In this document: positions 18,491-30,321 of the stretch, one piece after another
Position numbering within the stretch: position 1 is the stretch's first letter
Layout: each line of letters starts with the position of its first letter
NCBI RefSeq assembly: GCF_000407145.1
Contig: NZ_KE136472.1
Span: 186,001-250,000, forward strand
Reading direction: 5' to 3'
Source: Enterococcus caccae ATCC BAA-1240
GTDB lineage: Bacteria; Bacillota; Bacilli; Lactobacillales; Enterococcaceae
Length of the DNA stretch: 64,000 nucleotides
Translations under genes and position numbers: made by a program
Notes under the pieces: model-generated
Told to the model about the DNA's origin: nothing
The model's database searches: none
The model's input: the letters and a program-made list of their open reading frames with translations, nothing else

Positions 18491-19405
18491 TTACCTAATT
18501 TTTTCAATTATGACTTCATCAATCAGCTCATTGATCAGATCAGCAGAGGCCAAATCATCTGAAAATGCAGTAGCACTTCCACAGGCAACTCCCCATTTGA
18601 ATGCGTCGATAGGATCGTTCTTTTTAGCAAATGTTCCTACAAAACCTGCGATCATGGAATCACCTGCGCCAACAGAATTTTTTAAAGGTCGTTTCAATAC
18701 ATTTGAGCGATAAATCCCCTCTTTGGTAAATAATAAGGCACCATCTCCAGCCATTGAAATAATCACATGTTGAGCACCATCAGCTAATAAACGCTCTCCA
18801 AATGGTAAAATATCTTCCATTGTTTGAAAATCAACATCAAACAGCTCAGCTAATTCATGATTATTAGGCTTGATCAATAGAGGTTTTTGAGGTAACGCAT
18901 TGAGTAAATCTTTACCCGTTGTATCAATGATAAATTCGGCATTTTTATCTTTAATGATTTGAATTAATTCTTCATAAAAACCTTCACGGAGTGTTGCTGG
19001 TGTACTACCAGATAAAACCACACTATCGCCAGCACTAATCATGCTCAGCGTTTGTTTTAGCTCTTGCATTTCTTCATTACTAACTGCAGGACCTAAGCCG
19101 TTGATTTCTGTTTCCGTTTCCGATTTTAGTTTGATATTGATCCGTGTATCTTCACTAACTGACGTAAAGTTTGTTGCAATTTTTTCTTTAGCCAACCAAT
19201 CGGAAATAAACGTACCTGTAAAACCACCTAAAAAGCCAAGCGCAGTAGATTCTGCTTGGATTCGTTTTAAAATGCGAGAAACGTTGATCCCTTTTCCACC
19301 AGGTAATTTTAAGTCGTTGGTCATTCTGTTCAAGTCACCTAATTTTAGCTCTTCAACATGTACAATATAGTCTATTGAAGGATTTAGAGTTACTGTGTAG
19401 ATCAT
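18491..19405 (-). CDS. fruK: 1-phosphofructokinase
   Basis: A 304-residue PfkB-type kinase that phosphorylates fructose 1-phosphate to fructose 1,6-bisphosphate. TLNPSIDYIVHV at the N-terminus and GGKGINVSR around residue 37 are typical of FruK/LacC; the anion-hole and catalytic base motif is NSVGAGDSMIAGF near 245-257. The ATG overlaps the fruR stop by 4 nt, so the two are translationally coupled. FruA lies downstream. A tagatose-6-phosphate kinase is the main alternative and is disfavoured by the fruA neighbour. Confidence 0.9.
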   Translation of the reverse strand: MIYTVTLNPSIDYIVHVEELKLGDLNRMTNDLKLPGGKGINVSRILKRIQAESTALGFLGGFTGTFISDWLAKEKIATNFTSVSEDTRINIKLKSETETEINGLGPAVSNEEMQELKQTLSMISAGDSVVLSGSTPATLREGFYEELIQIIKDKNAEFIIDTTGKDLLNALPQKPLLIKPNNHELAELFDVDFQTMEDILPFGERLLADGAQHVIISMAGDGALLFTKEGIYRSNVLKRPLKNSVGAGDSMIAGFVGTFAKKNDPIDAFKWGVACGSATAFSDDLASADLINELIDEVIIEKIR

Positions 19406-20154
19406 TGCATTGCCTCCTTGATGGTTGTTTTTTTCTGAAATTGTTCTAATACCTCAGGTGAACAATGGTTTGTAAGAAGTATTACCTTATCAAGATCAGT
19501 TACTTTTGTGAAGGTTACTTTGTTTAATTTAGTTTGATCAATCAGAATATATGCTTCTTCCGTTTGTTCAATTGCTAAGCGTTTTAAGGCAGCTTCCTCA
19601 GGATCAGGTGTTGTTAAACCAAATTCAAGGTGAGCGCCATTCATTCCCATAAAGGCCTTATTGAAGCGAAAATGACTAAGTTGTTCCATACCAGCTGCTC
19701 CTATGATTGCTTTTGTAGAAAGTTTTAGAGATCCGCCAAGAATAATAGTCTTGATGTTCAGGTCACCAAGTTTTGCAGCATGATGAACTGAATTCGTAAC
19801 AACAGTGATATTCTTATCAACTAAAAAAGGTAGCATTTCTAACGTGGTAGAGCCTGCATCTAGGTAAATAACATCGCCTTCATGAACAAATGTAGCTGCT
19901 AATAAAGCGATTTTTTGTTTTTCTTGCGTGTTTTTGGTTGATTTTTCAGACATGTCTTGTTCAAAGCCTAAATTTAATATTTGTTTTGCCCCACCATGAA
20001 CACGTTCTAATAATCCGGCATTCTCAAGTTCCTGTAAATCACGTCGGATTGTTGATTCTGAAGCGTTTAGAAGTGCAGATAATTCATGTGATTTAACAAC
20101 TGTTTGTTGATCTAATAAACGTAAAATTGCTTGATGTCTTTCTTCTGTAAGCAT
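19402..20154 (-). CDS. fruR: DeoR-family fructose operon repressor
   Basis: A 250-residue DeoR regulator: winged helix at about 3-58 (LLNASESTIRRDLQELE is the recognition region) and a C-terminal sugar-phosphate isomerase-like sensor domain (about 75-235) containing YLDAGSTT. Relatives in fru operons are released by fructose 1-phosphate. ATG 20154 was chosen since AGAGGGG lies before it. First gene of the fru operon. Direct repeats at 20211-20250 upstream are likely operators. Confidence 0.85.
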   Translation of the reverse strand: MLTEERHQAILRLLDQQTVVKSHELSALLNASESTIRRDLQELENAGLLERVHGGAKQILNLGFEQDMSEKSTKNTQEKQKIALLAATFVHEGDVIYLDAGSTTLEMLPFLVDKNITVVTNSVHHAAKLGDLNIKTIILGGSLKLSTKAIIGAAGMEQLSHFRFNKAFMGMNGAHLEFGLTTPDPEEAALKRLAIEQTEEAYILIDQTKLNKVTFTKVTDLDKVILLTNHCSPEVLEQFQKKTTIKEAMQ

Positions 20155-20210
20155 TTTCACCCCTCTTTTCACTGATTATAATAGCATATTCAAATGAATG
20201 ATGCAATGCA

Positions 20211-20250
20211 AAACGATCAAAAACGATCAAAAATGTTTATAAACGGTCAT
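20211..20250. promoter_or_regulatory. Probable FruR operator repeats
   Basis: Two perfect adjacent copies of AAACGATCAA (20211-20230) are followed 10 nt later by a third imperfect copy, AAACGGTCAT (20241-20250). They lie between fruR and the divergent amylase, where a DeoR-type repressor could control one or both. Confidence 0.5.
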
Positions 20251-20339
20251 TGAATCTGCCTGATCTTTAGAATTCTATCATTTGACAAAGATGTTTATAC
20301 TTTGGCTTAATGAAGATAGGGAAAATCGGAGGGATAAGT

Positions 20340-21827
20340 ATGAATAATCGTACAATATTACAAGGGTTTGAGTGGTATTTGCCAGCAGATGGCAAACATT
20401 GGCAACGAGTGAGTGAACTAGCAGAAAAATTACATGAATTAGGAATTGATAGTGTATGGCTTCCGCCAGCTTACAAAGGTGCTAATGGCATAGAGGATGT
20501 TGGCTATGCTCCTTATGATTTGTATGATTTAGGCGAGTTTTATCAAAAAGGAACGGTTGCAACAAAATATGGGACTAAGGAAGAATATTTAGCGTGTATC
20601 AAAGCATTGAAAAAAGCAGGGATGGATGTTTTTGGAGATATTGTTTTTGATCATTTTATGGGAGCGGATGAAGAAGAAACTGTATCTGCAATAAAATACC
20701 GCCCTGATAATCGGACGGTTGCCGTAAGTGGTGAAGAAGAGATTTCTGCTTGGACGAAATTTACTTTTCCAGGAAGAAATCGTCAATACAATGACTATAT
20801 TTGGACGTGGAAAAATTTTTCTGGTGTGGATTATGATGACCGAAAGAAAGATCATGGTATTTTCAATTTTAGTGGAAAAGGCTGGGAACAAGAAGTTGAC
20901 AATGAAAATGGTAACTATGATTATTTGATGGGGTGTAATTTAGATATGGAATACCCTGAAACAGTTCAACAGTTAAACAAATGGGGGCAGTGGTACCAAA
21001 GTTTGACTGATGTTGATGGTTATCGTTTAGATGCGGTTAAACATATTCAATTTAATTATTTTGTAGAGTGGTTGTTAAATAGAAGAAAAGAAAAAGGGAG
21101 AGAGTTATTTGTAGTTGGAGAGTATTGGAATGGCAATATTGAAAAATTAACGAGCTATATCGATAGCTCCGGAACGTTGATTTCTTTATTCGATGTTCCC
21201 TTACATTATCGATTTTACGAGGCGGCTAAGTCTGATGGTCGGTTTGACATGCGGTACATCTTCGAAGGAACATTGGCAAAAGAACGTCCAGAATGGGCAG
21301 TGACATTTGTTGATAATCATGATACCCAAAAAGGCCAAAGTTTAGAATCATGGGTTGATGGATGGTTCAAAGTTCATGCTTATACATTGATTTTATTACG
21401 AAAAGCAGGAACACCAGTTGTTTTTTGGGGAGATCTATTTGGAATTCCTTCGCAAAATGTAGATCCTGTAGGAAAAGATTTAGAGTTATTGTTAAAAATT
21501 AGAGAAAAATTGGCTTATGGTAATGAAATGGATTATTTGGATGATCCAAGTGTGATTGGCTGGGTAAGGACAGGTACTTTTGACCGTGAAAAGTCGGGTT
21601 ATGCTGTTATTATGACGAATGCGGAAGCAGGGGAAAAAAATATGACAATCAGTGCAGTTCATGCTGGAAAAACATTTGTTGATATTTTAGGAAATAATCC
21701 AACAAAAGTGGTTTTAGATGAAACTGGAGGGGGAACATTTCCAGTGAATGGTGGAGGAGTCTCGGTGTATGTAAATGAAGAGATTGTGGAAAAATTAAAT
21801 CGAGGACTTATGGATGAACGAGCTTAA
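20340..21827 (+). CDS. Cytoplasmic alpha-amylase (GH13)
   Basis: A 495-residue GH13 amylase without signal peptide, hence intracellular. It shows the conserved regions: nucleophile D231 in DGYRLDAVKH, acid/base E261 in VVGEYW, and the transition-state Asp in FVDNHDTQ near 325. The N-terminal ILQGFEWYLPADGKHW is typical of the GH13_5 bacterial group that hydrolyses maltodextrins. ATG 20340 follows GGAGGG; an upstream ATG at 20310 has no site. It is divergent from fruR. The CRISPR leader follows the gene directly, and no terminator is obvious. Confidence 0.9.
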   Translation: MNNRTILQGFEWYLPADGKHWQRVSELAEKLHELGIDSVWLPPAYKGANGIEDVGYAPYDLYDLGEFYQKGTVATKYGTKEEYLACIKALKKAGMDVFGDIVFDHFMGADEEETVSAIKYRPDNRTVAVSGEEEISAWTKFTFPGRNRQYNDYIWTWKNFSGVDYDDRKKDHGIFNFSGKGWEQEVDNENGNYDYLMGCNLDMEYPETVQQLNKWGQWYQSLTDVDGYRLDAVKHIQFNYFVEWLLNRRKEKGRELFVVGEYWNGNIEKLTSYIDSSGTLISLFDVPLHYRFYEAAKSDGRFDMRYIFEGTLAKERPEWAVTFVDNHDTQKGQSLESWVDGWFKVHAYTLILLRKAGTPVVFWGDLFGIPSQNVDPVGKDLELLLKIREKLAYGNEMDYLDDPSVIGWVRTGTFDREKSGYAVIMTNAEAGEKNMTISAVHAGKTFVDILGNNPTKVVLDETGGGTFPVNGGGVSVYVNEEIVEKLNRGLMDERA

Positions 21828-21938
21828 AAATAAGGACTTTGTTGATTATTTGTTAGTAAGGTATCACTTAAATTAGTACGTGACTTTTGCAGAATAAGTA
21901 TTTATACTAAATGTAATGGATTAAATGTTGAAAGAGAT

Positions 21939-22103
21939 AATTTTGGTGCGACCCATAAGTGCACATGAAAATACTGAGGGATCCGCACCAAATTTAAGGG
22001 AAAATAAGGATGAAAACAGCTCTTTTTCTCATTGATTTCACATTTTACAGAATTATAGTGTGGAAAATCGACGAAATAGTAATGTTTTTGTTGCTTTTTC
22101 ACG
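21939..22103 (+). promoter_or_regulatory. CRISPR leader and candidate promoter
   Basis: An inverted repeat with GGTGCG (21945-21950) and CGCACC (21984-21989), in an A/T-rich context, resembles the leader element I remember from type I-C arrays downstream of cas2. TTGATT (22032-22037) and TATAGT (22054-22059), 16 nt apart, form a candidate promoter that would start RNA about 40 nt before the first repeat. The interval 21828-21938 holds no gene. Confidence 0.6.
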
Positions 22104-23682
22104 GTCTCACTCTTTATTGAGTGAGTGGATTGAAATTTGAAGAACTTGTTCAGGTAGTTCCTGAATCGAGTCTCACTCTTTATTGAGTGAGTGGATTGAA
22201 ATATTTAAATCTAAAGCTACTGTTACCACTAGTGCAAACGTCTCACTCTTTATTGAGTGAGTGGATTGAAATATGATGATAATTACGCAAGTTTTCAAGT
22301 TGGAGAAGTCTCACTCTTTATTGAGTGAGTGGATTGAAATAATAATAATCAATTAACATTTTTTAATGATAGTTTGTCTCACTCTTTATTGAGTGAGTGG
22401 ATTGAAATTCAGCTTCTTTTTTCTCTTGTTGCTCTTTTTTTAGTCTCACTCTTTATTGAGTGAGTGGATTGAAATATAAAACCTGAGCCCATCATTTGAG
22501 GTCCACCTAAGTCTCACTCTTTATTGAGTGAGTGGATTGAAATTAAGCATGTGGCGTTTATGAAGAAATAACTAAATGTCTCACTCTTTATTGAGTGAGT
22601 GGATTGAAATAAAAGAACATGCTACTATTATCGCAAATGATCTTTGTCTCACTCTTTATTGAGTGAGTGGATTGAAATGTTCCTTTTTTGCTTGCTGCAG
22701 CGTGAGATCTCAGTCTCACTCTTTATTGAGTGAGTGGATTGAAATGAATACAAGTCTTATTGTCTTAAAAAGAAAAGCCGTCTCACTCTTTATTGAGTGA
22801 GTGGATTGAAATTTATGGATTCTTTACGTGCTGAATATCAATCCTTGGGTCTCACTCTTTATTGAGTGAGTGGATTGAAATAAGATCGAGTTGAGCAGCT
22901 GTTGCTGGGTGGATAGCGTCTCACTCTTTATTGAGTGAGTGGATTGAAATCTTTAGGATTTAACACGGATACAGGAAAAACGGTCTGTCTCACTCTTTAT
23001 TGAGTGAGTGGATTGAAATGGTCCTCGACATCTAAACTTAATACCAGCAACCGTCTCACTCTTTATTGAGTGAGTGGATTGAAATGCCACAATAACTTTT
23101 CGGCATTCCCAAAGTAAACCGTCTCACTCTTTATTGAGTGAGTGGATTGAAATATTGATCCGATTAATGTAATCGTGATGTTTTCGCGTCTCACTCTTTA
23201 TTGAGTGAGTGGATTGAAATAGGATTTGCAGAATGTAGTAGAAGAACTGAAAGCAACGTCTCACTCTTTATTGAGTGAGTGGATTGAAATGCCTAAATTC
23301 GAATTCATCGTTAAACGTCCATCGTCTCACTCTTTATTGAGTGAGTGGATTGAAATTTTTCCTGCTCCAACATTAGCTTTTAATACTTTGGTCTCACTCT
23401 TTATTGAGTGAGTGGATTGAAATTATCTGTTTTTCGTTTTGGTCCATCTTGCTTGAGAGTCTCACTCTTTATTGAGTGAGTGGATTGAAATAAGCCCCAT
23501 ATTAGCTAACATGGATATTTTCGACCGTCTCACTCTTTATTGAGTGAGTGGATTGAAATCCCCCCGACGTTTCAATCATTAAGAGACAACCTCGTCTCAC
23601 TCTTTATTGAGTGAGTGGATTGAAATTAATTGCGCCTTTTGCGACGGACTCTGAACCATCGTCTCACTCTTTATTGAGTGAG
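22104..23682 (+). CRISPR. Type I-C-like CRISPR array, 23 spacers, no cas genes nearby
   Basis: Twenty-three 33-nt repeats beginning GTCTCACTCTTTATTGAGTG and ending GGATTGAAAT appear identical; a 24th at 23661-23682 keeps only its first 22 nt and marks the distal end. CTCACTC and GAGTGAG form a 7-bp stem. Spacers are about 33-37 nt, all different. The GGATTGAAAT end and spacer size fit type I-C. Repeats start at 22104, 22170, 22240, 22308, 22376 and so on. The flanking genes are an amylase and pcrA; no cas gene lies within the window, so the array must be served in trans or be orphaned. Confidence 0.97.
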
Positions 23683-23814
23683 ACATTTTTTACTTACCGA
23701 TTAATTCCATAAAGCTATATTTCTAATAAATCAGTTGCAATAAATTTCCGGTAAACGAAAAGGAAAGCTATTCCACAAAATTCCATCATTATTAAAGAAT
23801 TTTCTTCCTATTTT

Positions 23815-23823
23815 TGGTATAAT
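23815..23823 (+). promoter_or_regulatory. pcrA promoter, extended -10
   Basis: TGGTATAAT is an extended -10 box 32 nt before the pcrA start. It contains the first in-frame ATG (23822), which therefore cannot be the start codon. Confidence 0.65.
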
Positions 23824-23854
23824 GTATAAGATTGAAAAAAGAGAGAGGACGTTG

Positions 23855-26098
23855 ATGATGGCACAAGAAAACGCCTTGATCCAAGGTATGAATCCGAGAC
23901 AAAAAGAAGCCGTTCTACATACTGAAGGGCCTTTATTAGTTATGGCAGGAGCAGGCAGTGGGAAGACAAGAGTATTAACGCATCGTATTGCCTATTTAAT
24001 TGAAGAAAAAGATGTTAATCCATGGAATATTTTAGCGATCACATTTACCAATAAAGCCGCAAAAGAAATGAGAGAGCGGGTTGGCAAATTATTGGAAGTT
24101 GGCGGAAACGACGTTTGGGTATCCACATTTCACTCAATGTGTGTACGTATTTTACGACGAGATGTTGATCACATCGGCTATAATCGCAATTTTACGATTA
24201 TTGATACTTCTGAACAACGGACATTGATGAAACGGATTTTGAATGAGCTGAATATTGATGTAAAAAAATATGATCCTCGCTCGATATTAGGAACGATCAG
24301 TAATGCTAAAAATGAGTTGCAGACACCTGAAAAAGTTGCGGAATTACAAGGTACACCTTATGAAGAGGTTGTTGCAAAATGTTATAAGCTGTATCAAAAA
24401 GAATTAAGAAACAATCAGTGTATGGATTTTGACGATTTGATCATGAATACGATTCGTTTATTCAATGAACATCCTGATTCGTTGAACTATTATCAAAATA
24501 AATTCCATTATATCCATGTAGACGAGTATCAAGATACCAACCATGCTCAGTATACGTTAGTCAATATGCTAGCGGCACGTTTTAAAAACCTATGTGTCGT
24601 AGGAGATGCTGACCAAAGTATTTATGGCTGGCGTGGGGCAGATATGCAGAACATTTTAGACTTTGAAAAAGATTATCCAGATGCTTCTGTTATTATGCTA
24701 GAACAAAATTATCGCTCAACCAAAAAAATTCTGGATGCAGCGAATAATGTCATCAAAAATAACCGTAATCGTCGTGATAAACAATTATGGACAGAAAATA
24801 CCGACGGAGAAAAAATCGTTTACTATCGTGGTGATAATGAACGGGATGAAACGCAGTTTATCGTGGGTCAGATCCAAAAAGAAATCCGTGACAAAGACCG
24901 AATTTATGGTGATTTTGCCGTATTATATAGAACGAATGCCCAATCGCGTGTAATGGAAGAAATGCTGTTGAAATCAAATATTCCTTATACGATGGTCGGT
25001 GGACATAAATTCTACGATCGTAAAGAAATCAAAGATATTTTGGGTTATTTAAATATTATCTCTAATCCAATGGACTCACTTAGTTTTGAACGAGTAGTCA
25101 ATGAGCCAAAACGTGGAATTGGTAAAAGCTCTGTTGAAAAATTACGAAATTTCTCTCAGATGCACGGCTGGTCATTGCTGGAGGCTTCACAAAATGTGGA
25201 TCTAGCAAATATCTCAGGAAAAGCTGGTAAAGAATTGGGTAGCTTTGGTATGATGATCCAAGATTTAACCCAGATGATTCCATATTTAACGATTACGGAG
25301 TTAGTTAAAGAAGTGTTGGAACGCAGTGGATATCGTGAAGAACTAGTTAGACAAAATAATTTAGAATCTCAAGCACGTCTAGAAAACTTGGATGAATTTT
25401 TAACCGTTACCCAAGAATTCGATAAACGTTATGAACGTCAAGATGTTGAAGATGCAGATGCGCCAGATGAAAAATTAGCAGTATTCTTAAATGATTTAGC
25501 GCTCGTTTCAGACTTAGATAATTTAGAAGAAAGCACTTCTCAAGTGACGCTGATGACGTTACACGCAGCTAAAGGACTTGAATTTCCTGTAGTATTCTTG
25601 ATTGGATTAGAAGAAGGAGTTTTCCCGCTATCTCGTGCAATGTTAGAAGAAAGCGAACTAGAAGAAGAGCGTCGTCTGGCGTATGTAGGGATCACTCGTG
25701 CTGAAGAAGTATTGTATATATCCAACGCTTTCTCCAGAACACTATATGGGAAAACACAATACAATCGTCCAAGCCGATTCTTAGACGAAATAGATGAAGA
25801 GTTATTAGATTTACAAGGTTCGATCGCTTCACCTAAAGCACCAGCAAGAACGTTCGAACCAAAAGTATTTAAACCAGCTTATGCACAACCAACGAAGCAA
25901 CCTGTAACAGATAAAGTCGCAAGCGGTGGAGAATCAATGGCTTGGCAAGCAGGAGATAAAGTCAGACATAAAGCGTGGGGAACAGGTACAGTGGTTCGAG
26001 TTGGCGGTACTGCTAAAGACTTGGAATTAGATGTAGCTTTCCCAGAAAAAGGCATCAAGCGCTTATTAGCAGCATTTGCTCCGATTGAAAAAATATGA
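23855..26098 (+). CDS. pcrA: ATP-dependent DNA helicase PcrA
   Basis: A 747-residue UvrD/Rep-family 3'-5' helicase for repair and plasmid or replication-fork processing. Motif I is [11 protein letters not shown], motif II DEYQDTN, motif [17 protein letters not shown], motif IV QNYRS, and motif [11 protein letters not shown]. The C-terminal Tudor-like region ([13 protein letters not shown]) is typical of Gram-positive PcrA. Start chosen at the first of two adjacent ATGs (23855, 23858) behind AGAGAGGA. ligA follows after about 200 nt, the usual Firmicutes order. Confidence 0.96.
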   Translation: MMAQENALIQGMNPRQKEAVLHTEGPLLVMAGAGSGKTRVLTHRIAYLIEEKDVNPWNILAITFTNKAAKEMRERVGKLLEVGGNDVWVSTFHSMCVRILRRDVDHIGYNRNFTIIDTSEQRTLMKRILNELNIDVKKYDPRSILGTISNAKNELQTPEKVAELQGTPYEEVVAKCYKLYQKELRNNQCMDFDDLIMNTIRLFNEHPDSLNYYQNKFHYIHVDEYQDTNHAQYTLVNMLAARFKNLCVVGDADQSIYGWRGADMQNILDFEKDYPDASVIMLEQNYRSTKKILDAANNVIKNNRNRRDKQLWTENTDGEKIVYYRGDNERDETQFIVGQIQKEIRDKDRIYGDFAVLYRTNAQSRVMEEMLLKSNIPYTMVGGHKFYDRKEIKDILGYLNIISNPMDSLSFERVVNEPKRGIGKSSVEKLRNFSQMHGWSLLEASQNVDLANISGKAGKELGSFGMMIQDLTQMIPYLTITELVKEVLERSGYREELVRQNNLESQARLENLDEFLTVTQEFDKRYERQDVEDADAPDEKLAVFLNDLALVSDLDNLEESTSQVTLMTLHAAKGLEFPVVFLIGLEEGVFPLSRAMLEESELEEERRLAYVGITRAEEVLYISNAFSRTLYGKTQYNRPSRFLDEIDEELLDLQGSIASPKAPARTFEPKVFKPAYAQPTKQPVTDKVASGGESMAWQAGDKVRHKAWGTGTVVRVGGTAKDLELDVAFPEKGIKRLLAAFAPIEKI

Positions 26099-26170
26099 GT
26101 GTGGTAAAAGGAGCTTAATCCTATTTTTCTGTCGAGATAAGGAAAGCCCACTACGCTTTTAAAGTTATCT

Positions 26171-26277
26171 AGCTACACAAATCAATCTTTATGAAAAGAG
26201 AGAAATTAGCAGTGAAACAAAAAGCATTTCAACGCTAATTTCCTGATTTTCTACAGGATTAACCGATTTGTTTTGCT
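26171..26277 (+). promoter_or_regulatory. Structured 5' leader (recurrent family), ligA copy
   Basis: Opens TTATCTAGCTACACAAATC and closes CGATTTGTTTTGCTTTCAC, then TATTAGGAGGG before ligA. Stems: AGC/GCT, CAAATC/GATTTG, and an inner hairpin GAAATTAGC/GCTAATTTC. The outer strands match the pucR leader almost base for base. The preceding 60 nt (26105-26165) look like the 3' half of another copy, with the same junction TTTTAAAGTTATCTAGCT seen in the tandem glycosidase leaders. Confidence 0.65.
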
Positions 26278-26288
26278 TTCACTATTAG

Positions 26289-28346
<2,058 letters not shown>

Positions 28347-28546
28347 TTTGAAGTTGAAATAAAGTGAGTTTTCAGCATTATTTTTACTTTTACAGTCTAT
28401 TTTCTTTCATCTCTTTCAAAAATTCTTAGATTTTTATGATAGAATAAGAAAAAAGCTGTTTTCTTAACGTGAAACATCGTTTAACAGTATAAAAAATGAA
28501 CTAGTGAACTCTTGATTGAGTTTTTCTAATGGAAAGAAGGGTACCC

Positions 28547-28852
28547 ATGGCAATCAGTGAAGAACAAGCAAAACATGTAGCCAAGTTGTCTAAATTGTCT
28601 TTTTCCGATGGAGAATTAAAAGACTTTACCGATCAATTAGGTAAAATTATCGACATGGTAGAATTATTAGAAGAAGTAGATACAGAAGGTGTTCCATTTA
28701 CTTCAAACGTTGCGCAATCAATTAACGTAATGAGAGAAGATGTCATAACACCAGGTATGGATCGCAACGAATTAATGAAAAACGTACCTGAATCAGAGAA
28801 TGGCTATATTAAAGTGCCAGCGATTATCGACAATGGGGAGGCTGGTGCATAA
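28547..28852 (+). CDS. gatC: Asp-tRNA(Asn)/Glu-tRNA(Gln) amidotransferase subunit C
   Basis: A 101-residue GatC, which bridges GatA and GatB in the tRNA-dependent amidotransferase. It shows the family opening [19 protein letters not shown] and the central [22 protein letters not shown] 28547 follows GAAAGAAGGG; an upstream ATG at 28529 overlaps this site. TAGAAT near 28441 is a candidate -10. The stop overlaps the gatA start by one base, so the genes are coupled. Confidence 0.95.
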   Translation: MAISEEQAKHVAKLSKLSFSDGELKDFTDQLGKIIDMVELLEEVDTEGVPFTSNVAQSINVMREDVITPGMDRNELMKNVPESENGYIKVPAIIDNGEAGA

Positions 28853-30321
28853 TGGAAAAATTATATGATAAGTCACTAACAGAATTGCATGATTTACTTG
28901 TTTCTAAAGAAATCACTGCAACGGATTTAACGCAAGCTACGTTGAATCGTATTAATGAAACAGAAAAAGACGTTGATTCATTTATTACGATCAGCGATGA
29001 AAAAGCTTTAGAACAAGCAAAAGCAATTGATTTAAAAGGAATCACTGAATCAAATCCTTTAGCTGGTATTCCGATTGGAATCAAAGATAATATCGTAACC
29101 AAAGATATTTTAACAACAGCAGCGTCAAAAATGCTACACAACTTTAATCCAATTTATGATGCAACAGTAATGGATAAAGTCTATCAAGCAGATATGATTC
29201 CTGTTGGGAAATTAAACATGGACGAATTTGCGATGGGTGCAAGTACAGAAACATCATACTTCAAGAAAACGAAAAATGCCTGGGATCATTCGAAAGTTCC
29301 TGGTGGTTCTTCTGGCGGTTCAGCAGCAGCTGTCGCAGCAGGGCAAATTCCAGTTTCTTTAGGAAGCGATACTGGCGGAAGTATCCGTCAACCTGCATCG
29401 TTTAACGGAATCGTTGGGATGAAGCCGACTTATGGACGTGTGTCTCGTTTTGGCTTGATTGCATTTTCTTCAAGCTTAGATCAAATCGGTCCAATGACAA
29501 GAAATGTTCAAGATAATGCTTTAGCTTTAAATGCTATTAGCGGATTTGATGAAAAAGATGGTACCTCTGCTGGAGCTTCTGTTCCTGATTTTACTGCTGG
29601 TTTAACTGGTGATATTAAAGGAATGAAAGTGGCTTTACCTAAAGAATATTTAGGTGAAGGTGTGGATGCTGGTGTTCGGGAAGCCGTTTTGAAAGCAGCA
29701 GAAACATTTAAATCGTTAGGCGCAACAGTAGAAGAAGTTAGCTTACCGCATTCTAAATATGGGGTTGCTGTCTATTATATTATTGCTTCATCAGAAGCAA
29801 GTTCAAACTTACAACGTTTTGATGGTATTCGTTATGGTTACCGTTCAGAAAACGTAAAAAATCTTGAAGATGTGTATGTAAACTCACGTTCTGAAGGATT
29901 CGGTATCGAAGTAAAACGTCGTATTATGCTAGGGACATTCTCTTTAAGTGCTGGGTATTACGATGCCTACTTCAAAAAAGCTGGACAAGTTAGAACCTTG
30001 ATTAAACAAGATTTTGATACTGTTTTTGAAAAATATGATATCATCATTGGTCCTGCTTCACCGACTGTAGCATTTGGTTTAGGGGAGAATATCAATGATC
30101 CAATCACAATGTATATGAATGACTTATTAACGATTCCAGTCAACTTAGCTGGATTACCTGGTATGTCAGTACCAGCAGGATTTTCAGAAGGCTTGCCAGT
30201 GGGCTTACAAATCATTGGGAAACCATTCGATGAAAGTACGATGTACAAAGCAGCCTATGCATTTGAACAAGCAACAGATTTCCATACGAAAAAACCTGTG
30301 ATCTTAGGGGGGAATGACTAA
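28852..30321 (+). CDS. gatA: Amidotransferase subunit A
   Basis: A 489-residue amidase-signature protein that releases ammonia from glutamine for the GatCAB complex. The catalytic Ser-cisSer-Lys triad is visible: K in GIKDNIV (near 77), and the serines in [14 protein letters not shown] and [13 protein letters not shown] (about 150-178). The ATG overlaps the gatC stop (TAATG) and the end overlaps gatB the same way. Confidence 0.97.
   Translation: MEKLYDKSLTELHDLLVSKEITATDLTQATLNRINETEKDVDSFITISDEKALEQAKAIDLKGITESNPLAGIPIGIKDNIVTKDILTTAASKMLHNFNPIYDATVMDKVYQADMIPVGKLNMDEFAMGASTETSYFKKTKNAWDHSKVPGGSSGGSAAAVAAGQIPVSLGSDTGGSIRQPASFNGIVGMKPTYGRVSRFGLIAFSSSLDQIGPMTRNVQDNALALNAISGFDEKDGTSAGASVPDFTAGLTGDIKGMKVALPKEYLGEGVDAGVREAVLKAAETFKSLGATVEEVSLPHSKYGVAVYYIIASSEASSNLQRFDGIRYGYRSENVKNLEDVYVNSRSEGFGIEVKRRIMLGTFSLSAGYYDAYFKKAGQVRTLIKQDFDTVFEKYDIIIGPASPTVAFGLGENINDPITMYMNDLLTIPVNLAGLPGMSVPAGFSEGLPVGLQIIGKPFDESTMYKAAYAFEQATDFHTKKPVILGGND

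Noticed and set aside
21902-22102. Minus-strand frame of 66 residues
   Set aside because: Coincides with the CRISPR leader and lacks a ribosome site.
23226-23411. Open frame within the array
   Set aside because: Translation of CRISPR repeats; the repeated HSLLSEWIE peptide is the repeat unit.
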